Source: Cryptomeria japonica (lineage: Eukaryota > Streptophyta > Pinopsida > Cupressales > Cupressaceae). From it: a DNA stretch of 64,000 nucleotides. How positions within the stretch are numbered: position 1 is the first letter of the stretch; each line of letters begins with the position of its first letter. The position numbers were made by a program, and so were the translations under genes. The notes beneath the pieces are model-generated. The model was not told the DNA's origin. It saw nothing but the letters and a program-made list of their open reading frames with translations, and searched no databases. Location of the stretch: contig NC_081405.1 of assembly GCF_030272615.1 (NCBI RefSeq), positions 610,763,065 through 610,827,064 on the forward strand. The letters are read 5' to 3'. This document shows positions 30,838 through 41,167 of this stretch, one piece after another.

Positions 30838-32431
30838 ATGCTAAAATCTACTGATATGGAGGGCCCATTCAAAAGGACTAAACCTAAAAGCTACAAGGGA
30901 TTGCAAAAAAATGAAGAGGTGTGGGATCTTTTTCACAAATCATGTAGGATTCCCTTCTTTCTAGCCATGAATTGTTATAATAGAGCTCTGTCGATGAGAT
31001 TATGCAATTCTTGGCAGAATGACGAGGTGTTTGTTGGTTGTATTTCCTTTGTGGTTTCATTGAAGCTTATTGTAGAGGTTACTAGGTTGCAGGATGAGGG
31101 TGAGAAAGTGGAAAGGAAAATATTTGGAGATTACAAACCTTACATGAAGAAATTCTTTGAGAAAGGAGAGAGGTCGGTGGTAGTTCAAATTGGGTATGGT
31201 CATTTTGTCTTGCCTAAGCCTTATGCTATTGTTAGCTATTTTATGATGAAATATTTTACCTTAGAAGGTAGGTATACCTCTATGGATGGCTACCATTTTC
31301 CTATATACTCAATCACATTAGGCATGGAGATTAGATTAATTTCCCTTATTTTCTTTTCACTTCTCTTGCGTCAAGTATTGCTAATGGTTCTAACCCTCTA
31401 TTGTATCAAGGGCTTATTTATATTATGTATAAATATGCCTTTGACCACTCTCCCCATCATAAATGTTTTCTTACACTTTTTGGAAACTCAAAACCTAAGG
31501 AAGAGGCCCATGGATCCTCCATTCAAATTGAGCTCATAAATACTCATCCACTGCCTTCTCCTGATAGTACCCCTACAACCAAATTCCAAAGGCAAGAAGT
31601 CATGTGTTGTGCAAGAACAGGAAACCCTGGAGGTGGCCCTGCTTAAAATTAATATTGATAAAAGAAAATTTGAAACCCCTAAAATAGTCTTGTTAAAGCC
31701 AAAAATATTGGCAAAGATTCCTCCAAAAAAAGAATCACCATTGACCTCGACCTACATGACTCTACTAAGGAAGAAGAGAGGCAAAAGGAGAGAGAATAGA
31801 AGAAGGGTAGTTATGGAGAGAGAAGGTCTAGTCATCTCTTGGCCAAAGATAGAAGGGTTAAGATTGAACCTAAAGTGACCACTCATAATTTAGCCAAGGA
31901 ATTTAACCCAGAAGAGGATGAAACTTCCTCTAAGGAGGACACTGAGGATGAGGAGTTTCATGTGGAAGAGGAAGAACAAGAGGGACACTACAAGGAGGAA
32001 ATGGAAGACGAGAGTGAATCCACAGCGAATAGGGAGGATTTTGTTCCAGTTTCCCTACCCCATAACTCTCTAGATGATGTTGATATGGTACCCTTCTGCC
32101 AAGATTCACCCCATGGTGTGGAGAAGGACAACACTAGAAGATGCTTGTTTAGATAATTGATTTGCATGTTAGGGTGATGAACCTTGAGAAAAAAATTGAA
32201 GAGTACAAGCAGGAACTCCACGAAATGGGTAACTATTTAAGCTCTTTGTGCACCATCACCGATGGCATTATGAGGAAAGAAGCTATGGGATATGTTTTTG
32301 GACAGAGTAGGATAAAAAAAAAAGTTAGGAAGTTGTCGAAGCAAGGCATACTAGATGAAAAAGACAAAAATGAGAAGATAATTCCCTTAGACATTTGGAA
32401 TGAACAAGTGCAAAGACTGGAGCGAAACTAG
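30838..32431 (+). pseudogene. LINE L2 downstream ORF, homologous to the element B downstream ORF
   Basis: The protein starts M-L-K-S-T-D-M-E-G-P-F-K-R-T-K and reads openly to about 31320, then slips one frame (H-G-D then stop then I-N-F-P-Y-F-L) and continues in two more frames to 32431. The N-terminal 200 residues contain N-E-E-V-W-D-L-F, I-V-E-V-T-R-L-Q-D-E-G, L-P-K-P-Y-A-I-V-S-Y-F and Y-F-T-L-E-G-R-Y-T, matching element B at 3420-3000. After the slip, Y-Q-G-L-I-Y-I-M-Y matches H-Q-G-L-M-V-L-I-Y. Lysine-rich and then strongly acidic segments (31900-32040) follow. The last 90 residues, with M-N-L-E-K-K-I-E-E-Y-K-Q-E-L, are coiled-coil-like. The function is unknown. Confidence 0.65.
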
Positions 32432-32815
32432 AACCTAATTAGGGAGGGTTAAGTAGTTTTTGAGTTATTTTTTGTTGTTGATGATATCTATTATATTTAG
32501 GCATAGGTGTTATAATTAAGCTCTTTTGAATAGGCATGTGTGTCATTTACTTCAGAGTTTTATTAAAACTATGTTCTCTTCTATGTTCATGGACTCTTTA
32601 TGTTTAGTTATTCGTAGCTATACTTTAGGTAGATGGTGGCTTGATCAAAATAGTATGTTTATTTATATGGAAATGATGATTTTTTATTGCTTATGAGAGA
32701 GGTTGAAGTTGTTTGTTGCTTTGGATGTTTGATGCCATATTTTGTGATGCTACTCTCTATTTTTTCTATTTTATTGGGTTTAGGGCCTTCTCCCTGCTAG
32801 TATAATAAAAAGAAA

Positions 32816-33265
32816 TATATATCCTCTCAATGATGAAAAATTTCACTTGAGTCATAGAAAAAAAACGAATTTGCATGTTTTCCAATAAAGAACTAAAAAA
32901 TGAAAAGATTGGGATATATAAATACCTAAGAAATATCCTAGAGAAAATGACTTGAGATGTGAATAGGAGACTCTAAGATCTTTCGTATGATGTGTAGAAG
33001 TCAAAAATAGATTCCAAATGTGGAAGATATGGCATTGCAAGTGGAAAACTAAAGGCTATCCTTGGTGGCATAATATAGATAATTGTTGAAGAATTGGATT
33101 AAACCAACTAAAGAATTAGATCACTGCTAGAAGTAGATTTTTGATGATATATTTTATTTCTTGATTTTGACTATGTACAATGAAGTTATGAGCAGAAAGT
33201 CGACTAAATGTCAATTAGACCTTGGAATTTTGTGTTGCAAGGTTCACTAGAATGAGCTATTGATG
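32816..33265. other. Unassigned stretch between LINE L2 and copia J
   Basis: No domain, LTR end or repeat is recognised here. It is AT-rich with only short uninformative ORFs. Confidence 0.4.
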
Positions 33266-34013
33266 TGTTGTAATTGATGTCAACATGCTTTGGTTGTCAT
33301 TGGTGACTGGTTGGTATAATTGATCTTGAGTTCTCTATGCGGTTGTGTTGAGAGATTTTATTTGCACATATTTTATATTTTACATCTATTCATGTAGTTT
33401 GGTTATGTTGTTTAGTAGTGTTTAGAGATTTAATATCCTAGATTTGGTGCTTTATATTGTTGTGTTAAGGAAGTTGCATTTGTGAGTATGTTTGATAGTG
33501 TTTGATAGTGTTTCAGTATGAATTACATGTTCTGCATTTCTTCACATTATGGTTTCTGGTGTTGCAGTTTTGAAGTATTTTTGATGATGTCCTTAGCTTC
33601 ATTCTATTTAGTTGGCACATATTTTTGGGATTTGGAAGCATGGTTTCAATGTTCGATGGTGTTTACTCTAGTTTTGGCCAACCTTAGGTGTTTACACTTA
33701 ATATTATTGCTCCAATGATCATGGATTGGTGTATAACATGTTTCATGTTTATTTTGGGCTCAGTTAAGATGTGTCACATGGTCCACTTTACATTCTTTTC
33801 CACTGCTAGAATATTTAGTGCCAACCTAATTTGAGTAATGTTCAATTAAGATGCTTAGTTGACCTTGGGAGTTTTTGCATATGTGAGGATGATATAAATA
33901 AAGGATAATTTGACATGAAGGTGTTTGAAGAGAGAACAAATGTGTGTTGTGAAAGAAAATTAAATATGATCTAGGTGTGTGAAAGAGGATCTATCTCTGT
34001 GATTGATTGATGA
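33266..34013 (+). repeat. Copia J 5' LTR, left part
   Basis: This starts TGTTGTAATTGATGTCAACA, a typical copia LTR beginning, and is interrupted at 34013 by element D. It resumes at 40630. The right part ends before a primer site at 41111, so the intact LTR was about 1.2 kb. The left edge is a judgement from the TGTTG start. Confidence 0.65.
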
Positions 34014-34814
34014 TGTTAGGATTCCCACAGATACTGAGAGTGGGGGGTGAATCAGTATCTAATAGGTGAATAGAATTTCTTAACTTAAAACATGTAGAGC
34101 ATATTATAATAGTGTACAGGTATGCAAGAAATAATGCAATAAACAAAATTAAAAACAACCACATGAAAAACACACCATAACACAATGATTTAATGAGGAA
34201 ACCTAGTGTGGGAAAAACCTCAGTGGGATTTGTGACCCACAATATTCACTTACTGGCCAATAAGAGAATATTACTTACAAGAGGGGCCTGCACATGTAGG
34301 AAGGCCAATTGCCTAGAGCTCACTACTCAATGGGAAGTCTCACTGACTTACAATGATGGATTATACAAATCTAGTATCTTGTACTACTTCAGAATAGCAT
34401 CTATAATGCTAGATCCAGTACCAGTTTCTTCTTTTCTTCTTAAATAAACCCTTAACCTATATTTCGCATAATAGGTCTTCCCTATTTCACCTAAATATGA
34501 TCTTCTATCTTACTTACAAATGTTCTACAATGATCTCTCTTATATAAGAGTCATTTTACAATGATGCCAAGTCGTCTTACAAAGATTTTACAATAATAAA
34601 CAAAATACAATATAATAAAAATCCTGTCGGCCTCTGTGTCGATATGCTTCCTTTCTCTGCCGGTGCCAGTGGTCCGAGTGCCGGTGTAGAGTCTAATCTT
34701 GCTAGTGCTGGTGTAGTGTAATGCCTTGTCAGTGCCATAGGATTGTAAGGTTGCCATCAATGACAAAACCTTAAATCAACTTCAATGTCTCATTGGAGTG
34801 TGCATATGCCAACA
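34014..34814 (-). repeat. Element D 3' LTR
   Basis: This 801-bp LTR is bounded by tgttagg and gccaaca. It is nearly colinear with 39825-40624. ORFs within it also occur at the same place in the other LTR and in C, and are not genes. Confidence 0.92.
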
Positions 34815-35020
34815 ATCTCCCCCTTTGGCATTGATGGCAACACTCATCAGAAAATTCAAAAGCGTATCCTAAACTGTAATCCAAAAATGTGTTACAAAAA
34901 ATGTGTTACAAAAAAAAGATATGCTCACCCTGAGTAGATAATTCTTCTGTCGGTTATTTTTCTTATTTTCTCATACTACTACTCCCCCTTTGGCATCAAT
35001 GACAAAGGTTGTCAAGGTGT
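34815..35020 (-). other. Element D polypurine tract and an upstream copy
   Basis: On the - strand CCAAAGGGGGAGAT touches the LTR start at 34814. A second CCAAAGGGGGAG followed by TAGTAG lies about 170 bp upstream (34981-35000). Each is preceded by a C-A-T-(C/T)-(A/G)-A-T-G-like word, so the tract and its flank seem duplicated. Confidence 0.75.
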
Positions 35021-35183
35021 CAATAGAGTTGTAGCCTCAACCTTGTAACTAGGTAGTTACAATTTGAAATAGATCCACCAAAATCAAGTTTATACTCTCC
35101 ATAAACTTCTTGTTGTCTCTTATCGTTGTCTCTATTCTTTCAATTGTACCGGTGAGGTGTTGCATATGCTCTACTGGTGTTCT

Positions 35184-35720
35184 CTATCCCTGTACAAGTG
35201 CCTCAGATATTTCCTTCCGCATGAATGCTAGATAGTCCAATCTTGGACTCAGTCTTAGTCTCAAATTCTTTGCCTTATCCACTATTCTTTCCTTTTCTCT
35301 TCGTAGCTTAAGTAATGCTTCCTCAAAAGTTGTTATCTTCTGTTCAAAAACTGATAATGTATCAGGTGAGTTAACAAAACTATCTGCAAGTTTATTGATT
35401 TCATCCTGTACCTTGCTCATCTTTTTATCTATGTTTACTATCAAAAAGTTTATTTTGCAAGTATCTTTATACAGAGTTTAAAGCTCCTTTAATAAGTTGC
35501 ATAGTTCTGGTAGAAGTGTGTCAAATTCTGTAGTACACTTATTTGTCTGATCTTCAAAGAATTTTTGCTTTTCAATTTCTACCTTATTCTTCAAAGTCTC
35601 TTCCTTTATTTGCTCAATAGTCACTGTGTTCTCAGTGATGTATTTACACAAAGTATCAAGTTGTTTTAAAGAATCCTTATTGTCTATGTTATAGTTAGGA
35701 GCTATTACCTTCAAAATTGG
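35184..35720 (-). pseudogene. Element D helical C-terminal segments
   Basis: Blocks 35714-35478 and 35444-35184 on the - strand encode charged helices. They match C at 10095-9461: D-S-L-K-Q-L-D-T-L-C-K-Y-I-T, D-K-K-M-S-K-V-Q-D-E-I-N, and L-R-L-S-P-R-L-D near the end. Conservation between C and D in this part suggests past selection on the protein. No known fold is recognised. Confidence 0.6.
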
Positions 35721-36026
35721 GATTGTGTCATCTATAGCTTTATAATCCTATGAACTACAATCTGTTATCCTTTTGATTGAATCTAAGAATACTTCAGTTA
35801 CATTTGTTGATTTGTGGCTTGTTGAGGAGGAACCAACATTCTAAATTTCGTTGGTGGAGGAAGTAACCAAGCTTGTTGTGACCTCTGGTAGGTCTGTTTG
35901 TGTTTGCATTTCCTTAAGCAATGGTTTGTGTACTTCTCCTATTGCCGGTTGTATTGTTTCCTCATGACTCTGTTCCTATACCTATTCCTATTTCGGAGCC
36001 TTTTGCTCTTCTTGTTTCTCTGTTTG

Positions 36027-36863
36027 TTACTCTATGTTATCATCTGCCAGTTTCTCTTGTGTTTGATTAGTTTGCTCAGTTACTAGTGGCTCACTATCCA
36101 TGTTTGTCTTACCAGTTGTATCTTTATCTATCACAATGTTGATCTTTTGTGTATCAACATCTACTATGTATAAGACTTCAGGATTAGGATTTATATCATC
36201 TATATTCATTCTTTCAACTGTCGATTGATCTTCTATAGTTGTTGTTACCAGTGATGTAATCAAAGGAGGTGGGGGTAAGTTGTCTTTTACTTTGATACTA
36301 AGAGGTCCACCAACTTTTCCTTTACCCTTGTCCTTGTCCTTTTGATATACCTTTATAGGTTTGTGGCTCATGTACTCTTCCTATTTTTCTTTTTCAAATA
36401 GGAATATATCCCATGCATTTTTTGTTTCTTCAATTACCTCATTAACTCTTCCAACCATTAAAGCAATATGCTGGTGTGTAGTAGAGAATACTAACCGGTT
36501 GGCTTATGCAATTAAATCATCTATCTCCTTTGGTGAGTTTACTGGGTAAACAGCTAGTAACGTTTTAATTTTGATTTTCTTATCAAGCTCTATAACAGCT
36601 TGTCTTCTTGCTTCCAGTCTTTTGAACAGTTCATCAGGTACTTCATCTATCACTTCCATCAAAAATTTCTTATACATGTCCATGTGCAAAATAACACTAT
36701 TTTCCACTTGTTCTTTTTCATCCGTTGTCATAGTCTCGTACAATTTCTTTATATTATTTAGTTTCCCTTCCTCTGTAATTTCATTTAGCAATATGTCAAG
36801 AGGGGCCATGTTTTGTTTTGTCTTCTTCTTCTTTGGTGTAGTCTTTCTAACCAAAGATCTCAC
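36027..36863 (-). pseudogene. Element D conserved C-terminal half
   Basis: Block 36863-36504 has M-A-P-L-D-I-L-L-N-E-I-T, I-L-H-M-D-M-Y-K-K-F-L-M-E and E-L-D-K-K-I-K-I, found also in C (11300-10930) and in weaker form in E (16046-15651). Block 36371-36027 begins with a basic K-V-Y-Q-K-D-K-D-K-G-K-G-K-V-G-G and is then Thr/Asp-rich, matching C at 10780-10542. Together they are the region downstream of the unknown domain. They could be a nucleic-acid-binding tail, which is speculation from charge alone. Confidence 0.6.
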
Positions 36864-36875
36864 TACTTGCTGTTT

Positions 36876-38290
36876 CTATCTAGTTCTCCTAGGTGAGGGT
36901 GTGGTTGCTAGTGAAGGATCTCTTTTCCTTACAACTCTTTTGAAAGTTGGAAGCATGTCATTCTCTGAAGAAGTAGCTACCAGTGATAGGTGAGTTTCAG
37001 GCTGTAGAGTTCCTAACTCATCCTCACTAATACCAGTTTGTTTCAATACATCTTCTTTAATAGCCTTAGCCTGTCTAGAGCCTCTTCTCACAACTGCTTC
37101 AACCTTTTTCACTCTCTTCTTAGACTGAATTTGACTTTCTATGGTTTCAGCACTACCAAATACTTCTTCCTTTGGTTCATTTGGTGCTTCCATAAGTGCT
37201 TTAGCATAAGTTTCAGCTATATGATCATCAGTCTCATAACCCATCTCTGTTACCCAAATTGTTCTAGGGATGACTGCTTCCATCCAGATCTCATCCTTTT
37301 TTATTACAAAACATATATCATCCTTGTATTTGTTAACAATCTTCTATGATAATCTGATTCTCTTCTTCATTTTGGCCTTAAGTACTTGAAAGTAGTCATG
37401 AATGTTCTTTTCCTTGTCTTCACCCATGTTATTCAATAGTTCTGTTAACTGTTTTCCTACTGGTATATCAAATCCAAGTTCTTTATAGCCTATACTGGGA
37501 ACCTATTTGGTTATGTGTAGCATCAAGCATACAAGCAGATTACCAAACCTAAAAGTTCCTTTCTTATCTTTCTTTATCTTGCCTAAGTTGTCAATTAACT
37601 CATGTTTTAACCATTCACATATGTCAATTTTCACATTGTTTGTAATCATGTCATAAGCACTCTTAATGCATAAACTTGAAACTAAGTTGAGTCTATTTGC
37701 ATGAGTAGCTTTATACCCTAAAATCATGCTAACAAATCTCACATTTATATCTGTTACATCGTTTACCCTTAGAGACCTTCTATCTAATGTTGCACCAGTT
37801 AGTTTAGTTACTAGGTCATTTGAGACCTTCTTAGTCTTGTCTAGTCTTTTACTGATGGAAGGTAACCCTGTGACAACTTTCACAGCTTCGTTGGTAATTT
37901 TGTGAATTGCATCTAACCAGAAAAATTCACCATGCACCCTACTTAAGACTATCCTAATCACATCCTTGGAAAATTCAGGAATGTAGAGGATCTCAGTAAA
38001 TCCTATGGTTTCAATGATTTTATGTTCTAGTTTTATATTTCCAGAATGATCACATATGACATATTTATACATTGTTTTGATCTCTTCATCTCCTAATTCC
38101 TCTATGTTGCAATGATTATAAATTCTGTGGTCTTCAACATAAACAACTCCTTTTGGAATTTGGGAAAAAACACCTATATTGTCATCTTTCTTTGCTACCT
38201 CAAGAACTAGTTGAAATACAGGCCTAGGGCATTTTATAACCTCGACTACAATAGGGTTTTCTATATATTCAAGTGTAGAGGTGGATGCTA
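36876..38290 (-). pseudogene. Element D unknown domain
   Basis: This degraded ORF of about 450 residues is best seen in 38072-37503 and 37283-36876. Landmarks are V-E-D-H-R-I-Y-N-H-C-N-I-E-E-L, E-F-F-W-L-D-A-I-H-K-I-T, V-T-G-L-P-S-I-S, L-R-V-N-D-V-T-D-I-N-V-R-F-V, F-R-F-G-N-L-L-V-C-L and R-T-I-W-V-T-E-M-G-Y-E. All recur in element E (17745-16530). It resembles in style plant-transposon structural domains with W-L-D and V-T-G-L-P blocks, but I cannot name the family. It is absent from C. Confidence 0.6.
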
Positions 38291-38599
38291 TGATGATAAA
38301 TACCTTTTTCTACCTTTGGATGGATTGATTGCTTGAAGTGCTTCGCCTCTTTGCTTGAAATCCCTTAGCTCTGCAAATTTTGTGCTCTATGAATGTTTGA
38401 AATCATGGTGAAATGAAATGGAGCCAAAACCACAAGTTTATAATGTTTATTTTGCTATCTACCACATTTAATGCATACCGGTTAAGTATTCACTTAACAT
38501 TGTTTGCCAGTATAGAAGTAATTTCCAACTTCTCATCTCTAACCAAGGGAATTATAGCACGTGTGTCCTTATATTGCCAAACCCTCAAAGAAAATTTCT

Positions 38600-38715
38600 T
38601 CAATTTGCAAAGAACTTCCCACCGATAGAGAACTACTCTATTCTACCGGTGGAGTATACTCTGTTCTACCGGTGGAGTGTTGATTGGTTCTACTGGTGGA
38701 GGAGTATTCCCAACA
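38600..38715 (+). repeat. Short ACCGGTGGAGT minisatellite in element D
   Basis: Three neighbouring copies of TTCTACCGGTGGAGT-like units (about 38640, 38667 and 38690) with spacing of about 26-28 bp. They lie between the zinc-knuckle block and the unknown domain, where the reading is lost. Confidence 0.7.
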
Positions 38716-38735
38716 TTTAGATCAGCTTTTCTAAT

Positions 38736-39215
38736 CTATTGTTTTGAGAATTCTTGTTTTACCACTTCAACTTTTTCTTTCCCTTTCAAGCTAGAACTTT
38801 TGTTTTTTGTCGGTGATCCTTTGCTTCTACAGAATTTTGCAATATGTCTAATCTTGTTACATGCATAACAAGTCACATTATTCTTTTGAATAGCTTTCCC
38901 ATAACCTATGCCAGTTTGTGTTCTACATTGATTAGATAGGTGTCGAAATCTTCCATAAACAAAACATCTCACATTCATTCTACGATTTTCAGAGTTGTGA
39001 CCAACTTTGTTGCATTTTGAACATTGATAGGTGGGTGTGTTGATATTCAGATAATTTCTAGATCTACATTCATTTTCTCTATGACCATACTTATTACAGT
39101 TAAAGAATTTTCCATTGAATTTATAAGCATTAGGTTGTCCTACCAATTTGCTATGATCCTGTGTATTTGCAGTACTGGAGCTTTCACCAACTTCAAAGCC
39201 AATTCCAGAAGTCAC
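38736..39215 (-). pseudogene. Element D zinc-knuckle array
   Basis: The 159-residue block on the - strand has four knuckle-like units: F-F-N-C-N-K-Y-G-H-R-E-N-E-C, C-S-K-C-N-K-V-G-H-N-S-E-N-R, C-F-V-Y-G-R-F-R-H-L-S-N-Q-C and C-Y-A-C-N-K-I-R-H-I-A-K-F-C. Only the last has all three Cys and the His of CCHC, and the others have each lost one ligand. It ends in a Lys/Ser-rich tail. Arrays of this kind bind RNA in Gag proteins. It is in a different frame from the coiled coil upstream. Confidence 0.78.
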
Positions 39216-39249
39216 CTTTAGGTTTTCGATTTTTCAGCAAGTTACCAAG

Positions 39250-39753
39250 TTCCTCTGAGCTTTTCTTGAATTTTTCTTTATGTTGATTTGCAGTATCTAG
39301 TTCTCTTTCTAATACTTCTTTATGCCTCACCAGTTCATTGGAGTCATTCTAAGTGTGCATCAGATCTGTCTTCAATAAATAATTTTCATAACTAAGTCTT
39401 GTGTTTTCATTTGCAACATCACTTAGTCTTCTGGTCAAATCTTCTTCATTCTGCTTTCTATCTTCAATTTCTTTACAAAATCTCATAGTCATATCCTGCA
39501 TCTCATTCTTTGTTGTCACGTTCTCTTGTTTCAGCTTGTTTATCATATCATTAAGAGATTCCTTTTCATCATTCTCAGTTTGCATCTTTTCACAAAGTTC
39601 TCTTCTCTTGTTTCATGAAATGGTAAGATTTTCTTGAAGTGCCTGAATGATATCCTAGGTTGCTTTTAGATCATCTTATAATTTGATATTTTTCAGTTTC
39701 TCTACATCATAGTCTGAAAGAGTTGCTTCTAGTTGCTTCATCAGATTTTCCAT
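39250..39753 (-). pseudogene. Element D N-terminal coiled coil
   Basis: The likely start is the ATG at 39753, 72 bp inside the LTR (M-E-N-L-M-K-Q-L-E). The same frame holds the open block 39585-39349 with M-Q-D-M-T-M-R-F-C-K-E-I-E-D and long heptads. The corresponding start and text occur in C at 11849, 72 bp from its LTR. Three or four stops interrupt it. By position it is the beginning of a Gag-like protein. Confidence 0.68.
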
Positions 39754-39772
39754 ATCTACCGATGTCAAGCTC

Positions 39773-39824
39773 TTCCTCAAGCTGTTAGGCTTTTGAAAAT
39801 AGAGGACCAGGCTCTGATACCAAT
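39773..39824 (-). other. Element D primer binding site and leader
   Basis: The LTR is followed on the - strand by ATTGGTATCAGAGC (initiator Met-tRNA type), then GGTCCTCTATTTTC and CTTGAGGAAGAGC. These leader words are shared with C, E and F. Confidence 0.88.
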
Positions 39825-40624
39825 TGTTAGGATTCCCATAGATACTGAGAGGGGGGGTGAATCAGTATCTAACCAATGAATAGAATTTTTTAACTTATAA
39901 CATGTAGAGCATATTATAACAGTGTATCAGTATGCAAGAAATAATGCAATAAATAGAATTAAAAACAACCACATGAAAAACACACCATAACACAATGATT
40001 TAATGAGGAAACCTGGTGTGGGAAAAACCTCAGTGGGATTTGTGACCCACAATATTCACTTACTGGCCAATAAGAGAATATTACTTACAAGAGGGGCCTA
40101 CACATGTAGGAAGGCCAACTGTCTAGAGCTCACTACTCAATGGGAAGTCTCACTGACTTACAATGATGGATTATACAAATCTAGTATCTTGTACTGCTTC
40201 AGAATAGCATCTATAATGCCAGATCCAGTACTGGTTTCTGCTCTGCTTCTTACATAAACCCTTAACCTAAATTGCACATAATAGGTCTGCCTTATTTTGC
40301 CTAAATATGATCTTCTATCTTACTTACAAATGTTTTGCAATGATCTCTCTTATATAAGAGTCATTTTACAATGATGCCAAGTCGGCTTACAAATATTTTA
40401 CAATAATAAACAAAATACAATATAACAAAAATCCTGTCGGCCTCTGTGTCAGTATGCTTCCTTTCTCTGCCAGTGTCGGTCGTCTGAGTGCCAGTGTAGA
40501 GTCTAATCTTGCTAGTGCCAGTGTAGTGTAATGCCTTGCCAGTGCCATAGGATTGTAAGGTTGCCATCAATGACAAAACCTTCAATCACCTACAATGTCT
40601 CATTGGAGTGTGCATATTCCAACA
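39825..40624 (-). repeat. Element D 5' LTR
   Basis: This 800-bp LTR mirrors 34014-34814. Its outer end reads tattccaaca next to the gatga duplication. The differences from its partner are mostly single-base transitions. Confidence 0.92.
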
Positions 40625-40629
40625 GATGA

Positions 40630-41110
40630 GTGTTGTTTGAGTTGGTGAAAAGTGTTGAGTAGTGTGGACTTTCATGTGTTAGCTACCAGAAGCAGTGAGC
40701 TGAAGGTATCTACAAATCTTATGGTTGTAGAGGTGCATTAGGTTTGTATTTTTTCTCTTTTATTCTTCTTCATTTCGGCAATGATCCCTCTAATAGTGAG
40801 TCTTTATTTCCTTCTTTCTCTTTGACAGTGAGCCTTTATTTGTAAAACTAACCTTAATAGGTGTTCATATATTGAGAATAAAATTCTTCATGGTTTTTCC
40901 CCTAACAGGGTTTTCCACGTAAAATCTAGTGTTTCATTGTGTATGGTGTGATTTATTTTTTTATATTCTTTCATGCTCATATCTCTCTATGGATTAAGTG
41001 TTAAAGCTAAGCTGTTGTGGATTTGACTTAAATGTAAAGATTTAAGATTTATTTATACAATTAATTTACCCTGCTCCCCTCAGTTGTCAAGTGCATTAGA
41101 ACATTCAAAA
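40630..41110 (+). repeat. Copia J 5' LTR, right part
   Basis: This continues the LTR begun at 33266. It has TTTTTCCCCTAACAGGGTTTT and CCACGTAAAATC, a motif common near the R/U5 part of plant copia LTRs. It ends close to the primer site, and the exact terminal CA is unclear (about 41107). Confidence 0.7.
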
Positions 41111-41124
41111 ATTGGTATCAGAGC
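41111..41124 (+). other. Copia J primer binding site
   Basis: ATTGGTATCAGAGC, the + strand copy of the initiator Met-tRNA-type primer site, lies 44 bp before the gag ATG. Confidence 0.9.
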
Positions 41125-41167
41125 TTTGGTTCCTTAGAGAAGAACTTAAATTCTTGAGGAGATCATA

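Larger units (their letters stand above)
23245..32815 (+). mobile_element. LINE L2 (5'-truncated) with downstream ORF, interrupted by element H
   Basis: This is a + strand LINE in two pieces, about 23245-24361 and 30277-32815. It starts within the RT-RNase H connector, so most of RT is missing. It has RNase H, a roughly 540-bp gap, a long extra ORF (30838-32431) and a 3' end of the form TAATAAAAAGAAATATA at about 32802. The left edge abuts copia gag near 23216-23245. Element H sits at the very end of RNase H, and deleting it restores T-N-L-G-L-T-S-K-D and a stop. Confidence 0.75.
34014..40624 (-). mobile_element. Element D: complete pol-less LTR retroelement encoding a Gag-like protein
   Basis: This 6611-bp - strand element has LTRs at 34014-34814 and 39825-40624, a copia-type primer site, a polypurine tract and a perfect 5-bp target duplication gatga (34009-34013 and 40625-40629). 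Its 5-kb interior encodes, in order, a coiled coil, zinc knuckles, an unknown domain, a basic linker and helical C-terminal segments. No protease, RT or integrase is found in any frame, so it must borrow these. It is the fullest member of the C/D/E group. Stops and frame changes are moderate, and the LTRs still match at roughly 90 percent by eye. Confidence 0.92.
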
